This document shows, piece by piece, positions 6,962-7,779 of a DNA stretch of 7,779 bases. Source of the DNA: Oscillospiraceae bacterium (GTDB lineage: Bacteria; Bacillota; Clostridia; Oscillospirales; Oscillospiraceae); NCBI GenBank assembly GCA_017458025.1, contig JAFTGG010000202.1:1-7779 (forward strand). The letters are read 5' to 3'. The notes under the pieces were generated by a model. The model saw only the letters and a program-made list of their open reading frames with translations. It made no database searches and was not told where the DNA came from. A program made the position numbers and the translations under genes. Numbering within the stretch: position 1 is the stretch's first letter; every line of letters starts with the position of its first letter.

Positions 6962-7779
6962 ATGGGTATGGGCAACGACATGATGGAGGCCTATCTGTTC
7001 GAGATGCATTCCATGCTTGAACAGTTGGACGACTTGATCCTCTCCAGCGAGCAGGCGAAGACCTTTTCGCAGGACGCGGTGAACGAGATCTTCCGCATCA
7101 TGCACACGATCAAGGGCTCCTCCGCGATGATGGAATTTAGTTCGCTGATGACCATTGCGCACCGTATCGAGGACATGTTCTTCGTCATTCGCGAGAAGAC
7201 GATGGACGCGATCCCGGAGAATATGCGGCCGGAGCTGTTCGATCTGATCTTCGAGTCCATCGACTTCTTCCGCTCGGAGATCGAGAAGCTCGAAAACGAT
7301 GAACCGCTTACTAATGATATCGACACATTCCTTAATAAAATTAATACCTTCGCCAATAAAATTTCCGGCGAAGAGAACGCGGAGGATTCCGCGGCGGCGG
7401 AGAGCGCTCCCGCCGCGGACAGCGCCGGCGAGGCGCCCGCCGCCAGCGGCGAGCTGATGGCCTACGGCAGCCCCGAGTTCCCCTATGGCCTGCAGGTCTT
7501 CTTCGACGAGGGCGCCGGCATGGAGAACCTCCGCGCCATGATGCTCGTCAACGCGGTCAAGGATTTCGTTGAGGAGAGCCAATACGACTTCTTCCCCGCC
7601 GACGTCCAGATGAACCCCGAAACGGCGACCTTTATCGTCGACAACGGCTTCTTCCTGCGCTTTAAGACCGACGGCGACCGCACCGAGGCGATGCACGCGG
7701 TGCGCGAGACCGGCTCGGTGCGCGAGTATCAGCCGTTTGACTTCGCGCCCGGCGTGGAAGCGCAGAAGGCCGCGGAGAC
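6962..7779 (+). CDS. cheA: Chemotaxis histidine kinase CheA, N-terminal part (C-terminus outside window)
   Basis: 272 complete codons are visible and the frame is open at the right edge. AGGGGTG lies 8 nt before the ATG at 6962; a second ATG two codons later is less well spaced. Residues about 5-120 are a CheA P1/HPt helical bundle with the phospho-acceptor box MHTIKGSSAMM (H48 the phosphorylated histidine, K51 and G52 conserved) and the supporting H67-R-I-E70-D stretch. Residues about 134-164 are an Ala/Glu/Ser/Pro-rich flexible linker. Residues about 175-260 look like a P2 CheY/CheB-docking domain: LQVFFDEG, then ENLRAMMLVNAVKDF, PADVQMNPETA and a closing FFLRFKT strand. Dimerisation, kinase and CheW-like domains should lie beyond the edge. 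CheA passes phosphate from ATP to CheY and CheB at the receptor array. It is expressed divergently from the fliK-like operon, with a sigma-D promoter 72 nt upstream. Confidence 0.93.
   Translation, partial: MGMGNDMMEAYLFEMHSMLEQLDDLILSSEQAKTFSQDAVNEIFRIMHTIKGSSAMMEFSSLMTIAHRIEDMFFVIREKTMDAIPENMRPELFDLIFESIDFFRSEIEKLENDEPLTNDIDTFLNKINTFANKISGEENAEDSAAAESAPAADSAGEAPAASGELMAYGSPEFPYGLQVFFDEGAGMENLRAMMLVNAVKDFVEESQYDFFPADVQMNPETATFIVDNGFFLRFKTDGDRTEAMHAVRETGSVREYQPFDFAPGVEAQKAAE

Noticed and set aside
6896..7696. A 266-codon open frame on the minus strand opposite cheA
   Set aside because: The plus strand encodes an unmistakable CheA P1 domain with MHTIKGS and a good SD. The opposite frame has no domain or SD support and runs across the divergent promoter region.

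Overview
The window looks like part of a motility/chemotaxis region from a GC-rich, flagellated, anaerobic Firmicute. A clostridial (Oscillospirales-like) host is my inference. It rests on an S-layer-homology (SLH) surface protein with a Gram-positive type signal peptide, strong AGGAGG-type Shine-Dalgarno (SD) sequences, a Bacillus/Clostridium-type sigma-D flagellar promoter, a CheA with the family's H-box, and the FliK-like/FlhB-C-like gene pair known from Firmicutes. Nothing in the sequence fixes a species.

Layout. A short AT-rich control region (6813-6961) separates two divergent transcription units. Rightward is the 5' part of cheA (6962 to the right edge), covering the phosphotransfer domain, a linker and a probable P2 response-regulator-binding domain. 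Leftward is a tightly packed unit in this order of transcription: a FliK-like hook-length-control-domain protein (6812-5373), a stand-alone FlhB C-terminal-domain protein (5386-5063, overlapping by 14 nt), a PilZ cyclic-di-GMP receptor (5041-4412, gap 21 nt), and a very large secreted SLH protein (4392 to the left edge, gap 19 nt, C-terminus outside the window). Both outer genes are truncated only by the window.

The control region holds two back-to-back sigma-D (sigma-28) type promoters with identical N15 spacing, one for each unit. They occupy almost the same DNA, so each -35 lies in the spacer of the other. This puts the chemotaxis kinase and the leftward operon under one flagellar sigma factor, with probable mutual exclusion of polymerase binding.

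How the genes may work together (inference). The FliK-like and FlhB-C-like proteins resemble the partners that set substrate specificity of the flagellar type III export gate. The PilZ protein would convey cyclic-di-GMP level. The SLH protein would be a cell-wall-anchored extracellular protein made in the motile state. No RNA genes, mobile elements, CRISPR arrays or convincing terminators were seen. The only intergenic stretches are the 149-nt divergent region and gaps of about 20 nt.
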